Positions 1 to 6,275 of a stretch of 21,855 bases of DNA are shown one piece after another; within the stretch, counting starts at the first letter, position 1; every line of letters begins with the position of its first letter. Location: contig NZ_JAIOSW010000451.1 of NCBI RefSeq assembly GCF_021107415.1, positions 1 through 21,855 of the forward strand. Reading direction: 5' to 3'. Source of the stretch: Desulfobacula sp. GTDB lineage: Bacteria > Desulfobacterota > Desulfobacteria > Desulfobacterales > Desulfobacteraceae. The notes beneath the pieces were generated by a model. The model made no database searches, was not told where the DNA came from, and worked only from the letters and a program-made list of their open reading frames with translations. A program made the translations under genes and the position numbers.

Positions 1-918
1 AAGGACATGTAAACCACCCCCGCTCGCTGCAAAATTATTTACAATGGTATTATTATAGATTTTTGAATCATTATACCGGCTGTAAATCCCACCGCCATAG
101 GTTGATGCTGCATTATTAACAATAATATTGTTAAATACATGTGTACAGGCATCAACCCCGCAGTTTCCGTTCCACAGGGTTATGCCGCCCCCGCCTGCCC
201 AGCCATACACTGTATTATCTTTAATCATATTATTATATATGGTTGCATGTCCCCAGGCTGACAGATAAATACCTCCACCTGAATAAAAAGATTCATTATT
301 TGAAATCCGGTTGTTGCGAATCACTGCATTGCAATCAGATCCAATACAGATACCACCCCCGGAATCTGCCTTGTTAAAAGCAATTGTGTTGTACTCAATG
401 ATTGAATTACTGTTTTTGTCCAGGCAGACACCGCCGCCGGTACCATTATAATTGCCATTCCTGGAATAATTATTGGTAAGGATATTGTAACGGATAGATG
501 GAGAACAATCACTTATCCAGATGGCTCCGCCGCGGACACCGGGATAATCGCCGTCTTTATGGACATACTCTATTTTGCAGTATTCCAGAACAGATGTATC
601 ATCCGCATTGTCAAACCGAAGCCCTCTCCATTTTGATGCCTCAGTCTCAAATGCCCGGGAAAAAACAATCAATTGCTCAACAGTCCCCACAGCCTCAAGC
701 CGGCCCAGAACATTAAAAGTGAACCTTCCGGTAAATTCGACCTGCACTCCCGGTTCAATGACCAGAGTCTCTCCTGCAGGTATCTCTACATCGCCGTCTA
801 TGGTGACAGTGGTTCCAGCTGTCCATACACCGGATATATCACCGGACAGGGCATGAACCATTGCAGAAAAACAAATGCTCAACCCGAATATAATGGAAAT
901 AAATAATATTTTTTTCAC
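1..918 (-). CDS. Secreted right-handed beta-helix repeat protein (3' part cut by window edge)
   Basis: An open frame runs from a GTG at 918 to the window edge: 306 codons with no stop. The start is set by an AAAGGAGG ribosome site six bases upstream (925-932), which fits better than any internal ATG. Residues 1-23 form a signal peptide (KKI, hydrophobic core, then AMVHA before LSGD). Next comes the segment EIPAGETLVIEPGVQVEF, typical of proteins that open a parallel beta-helix. From about residue 130 onward there are repeated GGG-I/V and NN-I turns of about 20-25 residues (YNNMIKDN, FNNIIVNN, YNNTIVNN), the pattern of PbH1/NosD-like or pectate-lyase-like beta-helices. The protein is presumably exported and may bind or cut polysaccharide. 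No catalytic residues can be assigned. The missing C-terminus could hold an anchor or sorting domain. Confidence 0.85.
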   Translation of the reverse strand, partial: MKKILFISIIFGLSICFSAMVHALSGDISGVWTAGTTVTIDGDVEIPAGETLVIEPGVQVEFTGRFTFNVLGRLEAVGTVEQLIVFSRAFETEASKWRGLRFDNADDTSVLEYCKIEYVHKDGDYPGVRGGAIWISDCSPSIRYNILTNNYSRNGNYNGTGGGVCLDKNSNSIIEYNTIAFNKADSGGGICIGSDCNAVIRNNRISNNESFYSGGGIYLSAWGHATIYNNMIKDNTVYGWAGGGGITLWNGNCGVDACTHVFNNIIVNNAASTYGGGIYSRYNDSKIYNNTIVNNFAASGGGLHVL

Positions 919-1457
919 CTCAAACCTCCTTTTCAATCAAACCTTTGTTTCAATTGAACTTTACATAGAACAGGCAATAATCATACCATATTGGAATTTC
1001 GGTTTATAACAATTTGAAATCATGTAAGATATTGATAAGAACATATTTGAAGCAACAAGGAGATGATGTATAATCATTTTATTTCGCAGGGTTTTTCCTA
1101 CACTTTTATCCTGTAAAAGTATCTTAATTGATACCTGCCAATCACAACCACGTGATAATAAAGAAAAAACCAGATCCGGCTATTTTTTAAAACCAGATAC
1201 AAAAACAAACTAATCGTATGAAAAACCCTTCATTGTATTCAACGCCTTAAAGTCAACACAACGGCAGAAAAATATTATAATAAAAATCAAGGGGTTACAT
1301 TGTATGTTTTAAATGAAGGGCGAAGGTGTTTTCCTACATGCCCCCCTGTACTCATGCCCGGCGATATGGTGATAGCAAACCTGATGTTTTCTTAAAATAA
1401 TTATTACAAGGCAAAAGTCTCCAGAAAATAGGGGTTGACCCGCATTGCAAAAACTCC
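919..1457. other. Gene-free AT-rich spacer with a direct and an inverted repeat
   Basis: No credible gene is visible. The stretch holds an 18-nt direct repeat matching at 15 positions (1085-1102 and 1321-1338, core TTTTCCTACA). It also has a 9-bp inverted repeat CCCTTCATT/AATGAAGGG (1226-1234 and 1312-1320) and a small hairpin ACTTTTA-TAAAAGT (1102-1120). These could be regulatory sites for the divergent genes or the relic of a small mobile element. Nothing in the sequence decides between these. Confidence 0.4.
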
Positions 1458-1493
1458 TTTACAAGGCACCAAACAAATAGTATGATAATCATA
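1458..1493 (+). promoter_or_regulatory. Sigma-70-type promoter with palindromic operator for the first TA pair
   Basis: TTTACA (1458-1463) and TATGAT (1481-1486) are separated by exactly 17 bases. The -10 box lies inside a perfect 13-base palindrome, TATGATAATCATA (1481-1493). TA operons are usually repressed by their own antitoxin at palindromes that overlap the promoter, so this is the likely autoregulatory site. A ribosome site AAGGGGGA (1513-1520) precedes the ATG at 1526. Confidence 0.6.
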
Positions 1494-1525
1494 TTGTATG
1501 ATTTGTCAAAGAAAGGGGGATTAAA

Positions 1526-1558
1526 ATGGAACGTATAAGCGTAACACAAGCTGGATGA
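1526..1558 (+). pseudogene. Original antitoxin start, now a 10-codon leader ORF
   Basis: ATG at 1526 follows a strong ribosome site and encodes MERISVTQAG before TGA. MERISVTQA is the expected opening of a Phd/YefM-type antitoxin. The rest of the family N-terminus, a short stretch of the DNA-binding fold, is missing, and the reading frame changes at 1553-1557. The simplest reading is a small out-of-frame deletion. The leader stop overlaps the next ATG as ATGA (1555-1558), so ribosomes could re-initiate on the remaining antitoxin. Confidence 0.65.
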
Positions 1559-1776
1559 ACCGAGTTTTTTATCAAGGAAGCATTGTCGAATTAGAGCGAG
1601 GAAACAGGGTTATCGCCCGGATATCTCCGGTTTCTCCACAATCACCATTAAAAGTTAAAGATTTGAATAAATTTTTTCATGAACTTCCTTCACTTGGTGA
1701 AGATTCAAACGCCTTTGCAAAAGACTTGGCAAATATCAGAAAACAAATTCCTATGGAACAAAATCAATGGGATTAA
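1555..1776 (+). CDS. Antitoxin of VapBC-type module, N-terminally truncated
   Basis: 73 residues starting NRVFYQGSIVELERGNRVIARISP match the middle of Phd/YefM-like antitoxins that partner PIN toxins. The C-terminal half is rich in charged residues and would wrap around and inhibit the toxin. The strand-helix N-terminus that normally dimerises and binds the operator is absent from this frame, and its first nine residues survive only in the leader ORF at 1526. There is no ribosome site of its own, so expression would rely on ATGA coupling. The 3' end overlaps the vapC start by 10 bases. It could be non-functional, or it could neutralise the toxin while no longer repressing the promoter. Confidence 0.65.
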   Translation: MNRVFYQGSIVELERGNRVIARISPVSPQSPLKVKDLNKFFHELPSLGEDSNAFAKDLANIRKQIPMEQNQWD

Positions 1777-2171
1777 TGCTGGATACAAATGTATTTATCC
1801 ATTCTGAACGATCAGGCAATCCCATCGATTTTTCAAAATGGGAAAAATATGGAGACGTGTATATAAGTGCCATAACAACGTCAGAGTTATTAGTTGGGGT
1901 TCATTATGCCAAAACCGACAGACAAAGAGCCCGCCGTTCTGCTTTTGTCGAATCAGTATTGGCTAAAATACCTGTATTGAATTTTGAGACTAAAGAAGCC
2001 AGAGTACATGCCGGTTTATTTGCAACTCTCGCTAAGCAGGGAAAAATGATTGGAGCCCATGATTTGATTATCGCAGCGACAGCAATAATTCATAATTGTG
2101 CTGTGTTAACTGAAAATACTAAAGAATTTGAAAAAGTGCCAGGGCTTGAGACTATTTCATTCATCAGATAA
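1767..2171 (+). CDS. vapC: VapC-like PIN-domain ribonuclease toxin
   Basis: 134 residues, the usual VapC size. PIN-domain acidic positions are visible: D6 in MLDTNVFI, E40 in TTSELLVGV and D99 in GAHDLIIAATA, followed by the TENTKEF segment where the fourth position lies. VapC toxins are Mg-dependent RNases that cleave tRNA or rRNA and stop translation. The start overlaps the antitoxin end, as expected for a TA operon. ATG 1767 is four codons into the overlap. A second in-frame ATG three codons later (MLDTN) is an equally usual VapC start. The gene looks intact although its antitoxin is damaged. Confidence 0.88.
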   Translation: MGLMLDTNVFIHSERSGNPIDFSKWEKYGDVYISAITTSELLVGVHYAKTDRQRARRSAFVESVLAKIPVLNFETKEARVHAGLFATLAKQGKMIGAHDLIIAATAIIHNCAVLTENTKEFEKVPGLETISFIR

Positions 2172-2226
2172 CCGCACCTCCAGAAATACAAATAACTATG
2201 TGAACACAGCAGGCCAGACAAAAAGC

Positions 2227-2273
2227 CATATCTTTACAATTTAGAATTGACATTCCTAAATTGTAAAGATATG
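2227..2273. repeat. Perfect 18-bp inverted repeat upstream of the DUF4143 ATPase
   Basis: CATATCTTTACAATTTAG (2227-2244) is repeated exactly in inverse at 2256-2273, with an 11-base loop whose inner bases can extend the stem around one bulge. No T-run follows, so it is not an ordinary intrinsic terminator. It sits 41 bases before the GTG of the ATPase gene. It could be an operator, an mRNA structure or a mobile-element end. Confidence 0.8.
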
Positions 2274-2314
2274 TTTACGATATTATTTAAAGCTTGAAAA
2301 GAGACTGATATAAA

Positions 2315-3481
2315 GTGATAAACAGAACCTTAAGTAAAAAAATAATATCAATAACAAAGGGTTTCCCGATAATTACCTTAACCGGCCCCAGACAATCCGG
2401 GAAGACAACACTTGTACGTTGGCTATTTCCCAACTATGAATATATCAATCTGGAAAACCTAAATGATCTATATGCGGTTCAGGAAGATCCGTTACGTTTT
2501 TTAAAGGCATACTCATCAACAGGCGTAATTATTGATGAGGCCCAAAAGCTTCCCGAACTCTTTTCTTATCTTCAAGGTATTGTTGATGAGTCTAAACAGA
2601 TGGGAAAATTCATTTTGACGGGTTCCCAGAATTTTCTTTTATTGGAAAAAATAACTCAATCTCTTGCAGGTAGAGTTGCCGTGTTCCATTTAATGCCATT
2701 TGGACTCTCCGAACTTGAACAAGCAGGGCGTACTCAAGAAAGCCTGGATAAAACTCTTTTTACCGGGTCCTACCCTGTCCTCTATGACAGGGATATAGAA
2801 CCGCAGGATTACTATCCTTCCTATATCCAGACTTACATTGAGCGTGATGTCAGAAGTATAAAAAATATTGGCAATCTCAGTACTTTTCAAAGATTTATCA
2901 AATTATGTGCTGGAAGGACAGGGCAATTGATCAATTTTTCGAGTATTGGAAACGAGCTTGGTATAAATTATAAGACGGTTTCTTCGTGGATATCAATTCT
3001 TGAAGCAAGCTTTATTGTTTATCTTCTAGAACCTCATTATAAAAACTTTAGCAAGCGCTTAGTAAAACAGACCAAGCTTTACTTTTTTGACACAGGCTTA
3101 TTATGTTCTCTGCTCAACATTCAGAACCCTGTTCAACTGAATTCTCATTATCTTCGCGGCAACATTTTCGAATCATATATCGTTACGGAGTATATCAAAA
3201 TGCGGTATCATGCCGGTTTAGTTCCTAATGCTTTTTTTTGGAGAGATAGCACCGGGCATGAGATTGATTTGCTGCTTGAAGAAGGGGAAAATATCAAAGC
3301 GATTGAAATAAAATCCGGAGAAACAATCAATTCCGATTTTTTTAAAGGATTAAAGTATTATGGAAACCTGAGCGCGCTTTCAAAAGAAAACTTAATTTTA
3401 ATATATGGTGGATTAAAAAATTATAGAAGATCAGCAGCAAAGGTGTTGAGCTGGAAAAATCTTGGAGAAATGGCAGAGTAA
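2315..3481 (+). CDS. AAA-type ATP-binding protein with DUF4143 nuclease-like C-terminus
   Basis: 388 residues. Residues 1-140 are an AAA_14 ATPase: Walker A GPRQSGKTT (24-32), Walker B VIIDEAQ (71-77) and a sensor-like LTGSQN (101-106). Residues about 200-240 look like a winged helix (IGNELGINYKTVSSW). The C-terminal DUF4143 part carries a PD-(D/E)xK-like pattern: E286 in GNIFESYI, D317 in HEIDLLLE and E331-K333 in AIEIKSG. The family is very common in bacteria, is often found beside TA genes, and has no settled function. The start is GTG with only a weak purine-rich ribosome site (GAAAAGAG). It is flanked by two TA modules and preceded by a strong inverted repeat. The length is normal and it appears intact. 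Confidence 0.85.
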   Translation: MINRTLSKKIISITKGFPIITLTGPRQSGKTTLVRWLFPNYEYINLENLNDLYAVQEDPLRFLKAYSSTGVIIDEAQKLPELFSYLQGIVDESKQMGKFILTGSQNFLLLEKITQSLAGRVAVFHLMPFGLSELEQAGRTQESLDKTLFTGSYPVLYDRDIEPQDYYPSYIQTYIERDVRSIKNIGNLSTFQRFIKLCAGRTGQLINFSSIGNELGINYKTVSSWISILEASFIVYLLEPHYKNFSKRLVKQTKLYFFDTGLLCSLLNIQNPVQLNSHYLRGNIFESYIVTEYIKMRYHAGLVPNAFFWRDSTGHEIDLLLEEGENIKAIEIKSGETINSDFFKGLKYYGNLSALSKENLILIYGGLKNYRRSAAKVLSWKNLGEMAE

Positions 3482-3523
3482 AAGATTTGACCCCACTTTT
3501 TTTGACCAGATACTCCAAATTTC

Positions 3524-3552
3524 TTGACAAACATCCCTTAGCTAAGTAAATT
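3524..3552 (+). promoter_or_regulatory. Promoter with palindrome in the spacer, before Phd-VapC
   Basis: TTGACA (3524-3529) and TAAATT (3547-3552) are spaced by 17 bases. A perfect 10-base palindrome, CTTAGCTAAG (3537-3546), fills the spacer next to the -10 box, a natural position for antitoxin repression. Just upstream (3486-3507) the sequence TTTGACC occurs twice, which might be a relic of a mobile-element end. Confidence 0.5.
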
Positions 3553-3592
3553 AGTCATAGTTTCAACGAAATTATTTTTCAAAGGGGGTGTA

Positions 3593-3820
3593 ATGCATCA
3601 GGTGACTATCCATGAAGCGAAAACCAACCTGTCCAGGTTGATCCAGGAAGCACTGGCCGGGGAAGAGGTGATTATCGCTAAGAACAAAAAACCGTTGATT
3701 CGACTTACCGTTCTTCCCGAAGTCAAACTGCAACGCAAAATTGGAAGTGCCAAGGGGTTGATCGTCCGGATGGATGATGATTTCAACAAACAGCTTGATG
3801 ATTTCAAGGATTATATCTAA
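3593..3820 (+). CDS. Phd/YefM-family antitoxin
   Basis: 75 residues, full length for the family. The opening HQVTIHEAKTNLSRLIQEAL is the standard Phd/YefM fold start, followed by GEEVIIAKNKKPLIRLTVL and an acidic C-terminal tail (RMDDDFNKQLDDF) that should bind the toxin. An AAAGGGGGTG ribosome site lies six bases before the ATG. The stop codon TAA shares one base with the toxin start ATG (TAATG), giving tight translational coupling. It likely represses its own promoter at 3524-3552. Confidence 0.9.
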   Translation: MHQVTIHEAKTNLSRLIQEALAGEEVIIAKNKKPLIRLTVLPEVKLQRKIGSAKGLIVRMDDDFNKQLDDFKDYI

Positions 3821-4206
3821 TGGATATTCTACTCGACACCCAGGTTATCTTGTGGTCAATCAGTGGGGATTCACGATTAAGCAGGCAAGCCGGCTCTGTC
3901 TTTCTTGATCCGACAAATAATCTCTACTTCAGTATAGCGGGGTATTGGGAGATCGCAATAAAAATCAGTATAGGCAAACTTGTGTTGGCTGATCGGTGGT
4001 CTGTAATTATTGATCGGGAAATGCGAGGCAATTTCATCAAATTTCTGCCCATCACTCAAAAGCATTGTAATAGTCTAACCGAACTGCCTTTTTATCATCG
4101 TGACCCCTTTGACAGAATGATTGTTGCCCAGGCAAAAACCGAACAAATGGCTCTACTCAGTGCTGATCCACAGCTAAAAAAATACGAGATAGAAGTTATC
4201 TGGTGA
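3820..4206 (+). CDS. vapC: VapC-like PIN-domain ribonuclease toxin
   Basis: 128 residues with the full set of PIN acidic residues visible: D6 in LLDTQVILW, E44 in GYWEIAIKISIGKL, D95/D98 in HRDPFDRMIVAQA and D116 in LLSADP. The HRDPFDRM-AQA block is diagnostic for the PIN toxins that partner Phd-type antitoxins. It should cleave structured RNA and arrest growth when the antitoxin is degraded. It is translated by stop-start overlap with the antitoxin. The gene appears intact, so this is the only complete TA pair in the 1.5-4.6 kb block. Confidence 0.9.
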   Translation: MDILLDTQVILWSISGDSRLSRQAGSVFLDPTNNLYFSIAGYWEIAIKISIGKLVLADRWSVIIDREMRGNFIKFLPITQKHCNSLTELPFYHRDPFDRMIVAQAKTEQMALLSADPQLKKYEIEVIW

Positions 4207-4356
4207 TACACGAATAAGGTAACCGGCTTTTTGCAAAAACCAAGACAAGGGTGGAAAAAGGAATTTGATAAAATTTTAAAAACAAAAGGAGTTGATCCGG
4301 TTGATCAGGAATGGTTAGATGCTGAGCTTACCGATAATGAGGATTGGGAATGGTAA
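4207..4356 (+). pseudogene. MazE-like antitoxin, C-terminal remnant
   Basis: The frame directly following the vapC stop reads through KPRQGWKKEFDKIL and ends in WLDAELTDNEDWEW and TAA. The PRQGW-(K/E)-(E/A)F motif and the acidic, Trp-rich end are the usual C-terminus of MazE/AbrB-type antitoxins. No start codon, ribosome site or AbrB DNA-binding domain precedes it, so the 5' half is gone, apparently replaced by the preceding VapC module. Its end overlaps the mazF start (ATGGTAA), the normal arrangement. Confidence 0.65.
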
Positions 4357-4570
4357 AACAGAATATTCATAGATTTGATATTTGGTTAGTTCGATTGGAT
4401 TCAACTCTCCAACTCGAATCCAATGTACTTTTCAAGGCAAAAAAGGTTTGATTCTATTAGACCAATTGCGAGCAGTTGATAAATCCAGATTAATTCAAAA
4501 ACTTGGTACAATTTCTCAAAATGCCCAAGTCAAGACAGTGAATTGTTTGCAAGAATTTTTTGCGCACTAA
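4350..4570 (+). pseudogene. MazF-like toxin with internal deletion and frameshift
   Basis: ATG at 4350 opens VKQNIHRFDIWLVRLDSTL, the normal MazF start, then runs out of frame and stops at about 4450. From about 4404 another frame encodes PTRIQCTFQGKKGLILLDQ and continues with the normal MazF C-terminus (VDKSRLIQKLG, ending QEFFAH at 4570). Intact MazF proteins have about 40-50 residues between these parts, including the TRP-V and T(T/S) segments of the active site. These are missing. CAACTC occurs twice at the junction (4402-4413). The product cannot be an active RNase. Confidence 0.75.
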
Positions 4571-4587
4571 AAATGAATTAGTTTTTT

Positions 4588-5040
4588 TTACATATCCGAA
4601 TGTTGCAAATTTTGGATGGCAGGAGGCTCCTTTAATAACTCAGCCAAAATAATCCTTTCATCTTGTGTCAATCTACTTGCAACAGATTCTATTTTTTCAC
4701 CTATATTTCCCAACAATTGACTTTGAGACTTATTCATTTTTGTTGAGGATCTTCGATAAGAATTTATATCAAAATTGTTGCTTGTGAGGATATTATAAAT
4801 ATCCTGTCTGTGTTGTTTTATGTCAGATAATATAGTTTTATTTTGTTCATTTAACTCAATTAGCATTCGATCCATCATACTGGATTTCTCAGGGGACAAG
4901 TTGTTTAACATATAGCTAATGCGTGGGGGCAATACTTTTTCTTTTCCGGCAAATCTCAGGAGATGCCCACCAACTATACCTAGTAGTAACAAATTGACCA
5001 TCAGCGACGAAATAATACATATTCTAATTTTAGTACTCAT
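4588..5040 (-). CDS. Membrane-anchored periplasmic Spy/CnrX-like protein
   Basis: 150 residues. A short cytoplasmic start is followed by one hydrophobic helix (about 6-28), then a periplasmic, mostly helical, strongly charged domain. LNNLSPEKSSMMDRML and SRLTQDERIILAELL resemble the paired helices of the Spy/CpxP/ZraP and CnrX/Metal_resist families. In CnrYXH the periplasmic CnrX senses metal and controls release of the sigma factor from the membrane anti-sigma CnrY. The same gene set occurs here. The His-rich metal sites of CnrX and ZraP are not seen (only three His, no Cys), so the signal may be envelope stress rather than metal. The start overlaps the upstream gene (ATGA type). Confidence 0.65.
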   Translation of the reverse strand: MSTKIRICIISSLMVNLLLLGIVGGHLLRFAGKEKVLPPRISYMLNNLSPEKSSMMDRMLIELNEQNKTILSDIKQHRQDIYNILTSNNFDINSYRRSSTKMNKSQSQLLGNIGEKIESVASRLTQDERIILAELLKEPPAIQNLQHSDM

Positions 5041-5351
5041 AATGTTAGTCCATAAGGGTATAAAAAATTTTGGACATAGCTTGTTTGAAAATTAACATCA
5101 TTTTGTTGAAAAAATGGTGAGACATAATACCCAAGCATTATCCCTGTTACAAATGTTGCTATTAAAGCATAACCGACATTTGCCCACAGCCAGTGAGTCA
5201 CATCACTGCTACTTCTATTTGGTTTTTTTATTTTTTTAGTATGGATAAGTATTTTTTTAACCAAACCATTCCTGTTTTTTTCAAATTTTCTGTTTTTTAA
5301 CAGGTCATCAAAATCATTACCTATATTTAAATTGTTATTTTTTTGAATCAT
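5037..5351 (-). CDS. Single-pass membrane protein, probable anti-sigma factor
   Basis: 104 residues. A basic cytoplasmic N-terminal region of about 55 residues (KNRKFEKNRNGLVKKIL) is followed by one transmembrane helix (about 58-78, YALIATFVTGIMLGYYV) and a short periplasmic tail of about 26 residues. This is the layout of small anti-sigma factors of the CnrY type. It has no Cys or zinc anti-sigma motif. It overlaps the end of the sigma gene by 17 bases and the start of the periplasmic-protein gene by 4, so the three are co-translated. The role is inferred from topology and gene order. No family motif was recognised in the sequence. Confidence 0.6.
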   Translation of the reverse strand: MIQKNNNLNIGNDFDDLLKNRKFEKNRNGLVKKILIHTKKIKKPNRSSSDVTHWLWANVGYALIATFVTGIMLGYYVSPFFQQNDVNFQTSYVQNFLYPYGLTL

Positions 5352-5922
5352 GGTAATTTCTCAACATTTCTTTAAGGTTTTTTTTTGCCCTCATAATCTG
5401 GGACTGGACGGCTTTAGTGCTTAAATTCATTATTTCTGAGGCGTCTTTGTTACTAATATCTTCATAAAAGCATAAATTAAGCGCTGTGCGTTGATTTATT
5501 GGTAAATTTGCAATGGCATTTTCAAGCATCCTGTGTTTCTCATTAATCGCAAGTTGTTCTTCACATGAGATTCCAGCACTTGATATCCGGTCTAAATCTA
5601 AATTACCGCTGGGCGTCCTCTTTCTGGAAATATCAATACATCTATTTGTTATTATTTTGTATATCCAGCTACTTACTTTAGTATTATGTTTTTTTTGCCA
5701 AAGATCAGGCTTTTGCCATATTTTAAAAAAAGCATATTGAACAACATCTTCTGCATCACATACATTTCCAGTGAACCTGTACGCAATAGAATAACATTTT
5801 GAAGAATGACGATGAACCAGGTTACTAAAGGCATTATGATCCCCTTTTTGAATATGCTTCATCAGTTCATCATCGTTTTCTGCAAAAAATCCCTTTTCTT
5901 TTAGGGGAAAAAATTTAAACAT
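5335..5922 (-). CDS. ECF-type RNA polymerase sigma factor
   Basis: 195 residues, normal ECF size. Region 2 spans about 25-100: AFSNLVHRHSSKCYSIAYR, the DAEDVVQYAFFKIWQ block (region 2.2) and WIYKIITNRCIDISRKR (2.3-2.4). Region 4 spans about 130-187: LPINQRTALNLCFYEDISN, then the helix-turn-helix ASEIMNLSTKAVQSQIMRAKK. It directs RNA polymerase to a small regulon, probably including its own operon. The start overlaps the end of the 58-residue small protein by eight bases (ATGTTTAA), and the end overlaps the probable anti-sigma gene. It is placed in a CnrH-like arrangement by its neighbours. Confidence 0.9.
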   Translation of the reverse strand: MFKFFPLKEKGFFAENDDELMKHIQKGDHNAFSNLVHRHSSKCYSIAYRFTGNVCDAEDVVQYAFFKIWQKPDLWQKKHNTKVSSWIYKIITNRCIDISRKRTPSGNLDLDRISSAGISCEEQLAINEKHRMLENAIANLPINQRTALNLCFYEDISNKDASEIMNLSTKAVQSQIMRAKKNLKEMLRNYHDSKK

Positions 5923-6091
5923 AAATACTGATAAATTTGCTTAAGCTGGAACTTTCCGATACTGGTTGACTTGGTTTTTCCGGTTCAGCTGGGGCTTGAC
6001 GATTTTCAATATTGCCACCGGATGGCGCAATTGGTTCAGCCGGCTTTACCGGTTTCATCGGCTCAATTTGATAATTAGAACTTATTTCCAT
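5915..6091 (-). CDS. Proline-rich small protein, first gene of the sigma-factor operon
   Basis: 58 residues, of which 11 are proline. It starts MEISSNYQIEPMKPVKPAEP and ends SSLSKFISIYV. There is no membrane segment, no Cys and no recognised domain. The ATG is preceded by a near-perfect AAGGAGGTGAT ribosome site (about 6095-6105), the strongest in the window, and the stop overlaps the sigma-factor ATG by eight bases, so translation of the sigma factor is probably coupled to it. It looks disordered. It could be a leader that sets sigma-factor translation or a small partner protein. The function is unknown to me. Confidence 0.6.
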   Translation of the reverse strand: MEISSNYQIEPMKPVKPAEPIAPSGGNIENRQAPAEPEKPSQPVSESSSLSKFISIYV

Positions 6092-6275
6092 AGCATCACC
6101 TCCTTGTTTTTAATATGCAGTTTTTTATATTTTCCTTACCCATATATACGAATCAAAGGCTAAAAGTCTTCGCTATTTTATAAAAATATAATTACGCAGT
6201 AGATGATATACCTCAAATCATTGCACCTGCCAGGATATTTGAAATTTCTAAAATCTACTTCGGGTATCATTCAAA

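Noticed and set aside
498..906. Three overlapping plus-strand ORFs opposite the beta-helix gene
   Set aside because: They are antisense to a long minus-strand frame with a signal peptide and clear repeats, and have no ribosome sites or family likeness.
2315..3481. AAA/DUF4143 gene as a transposase or defence nuclease
   Set aside because: It has no transposase motifs, and the family function is unsettled. Only the domain description is supportable.
4566..4589. Possible terminator ACTAA-TTAGT followed by a T-run after the mazF relic
   Set aside because: The stem is only five A/T-rich pairs, too weak to call a terminator.
5966..6163. 65-codon plus-strand ORF over the start of the sigma-factor operon
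   Set aside because: The minus strand holds a 58-residue ORF with a near-ideal ribosome site coupled to the sigma gene. The plus frame has no ribosome site.
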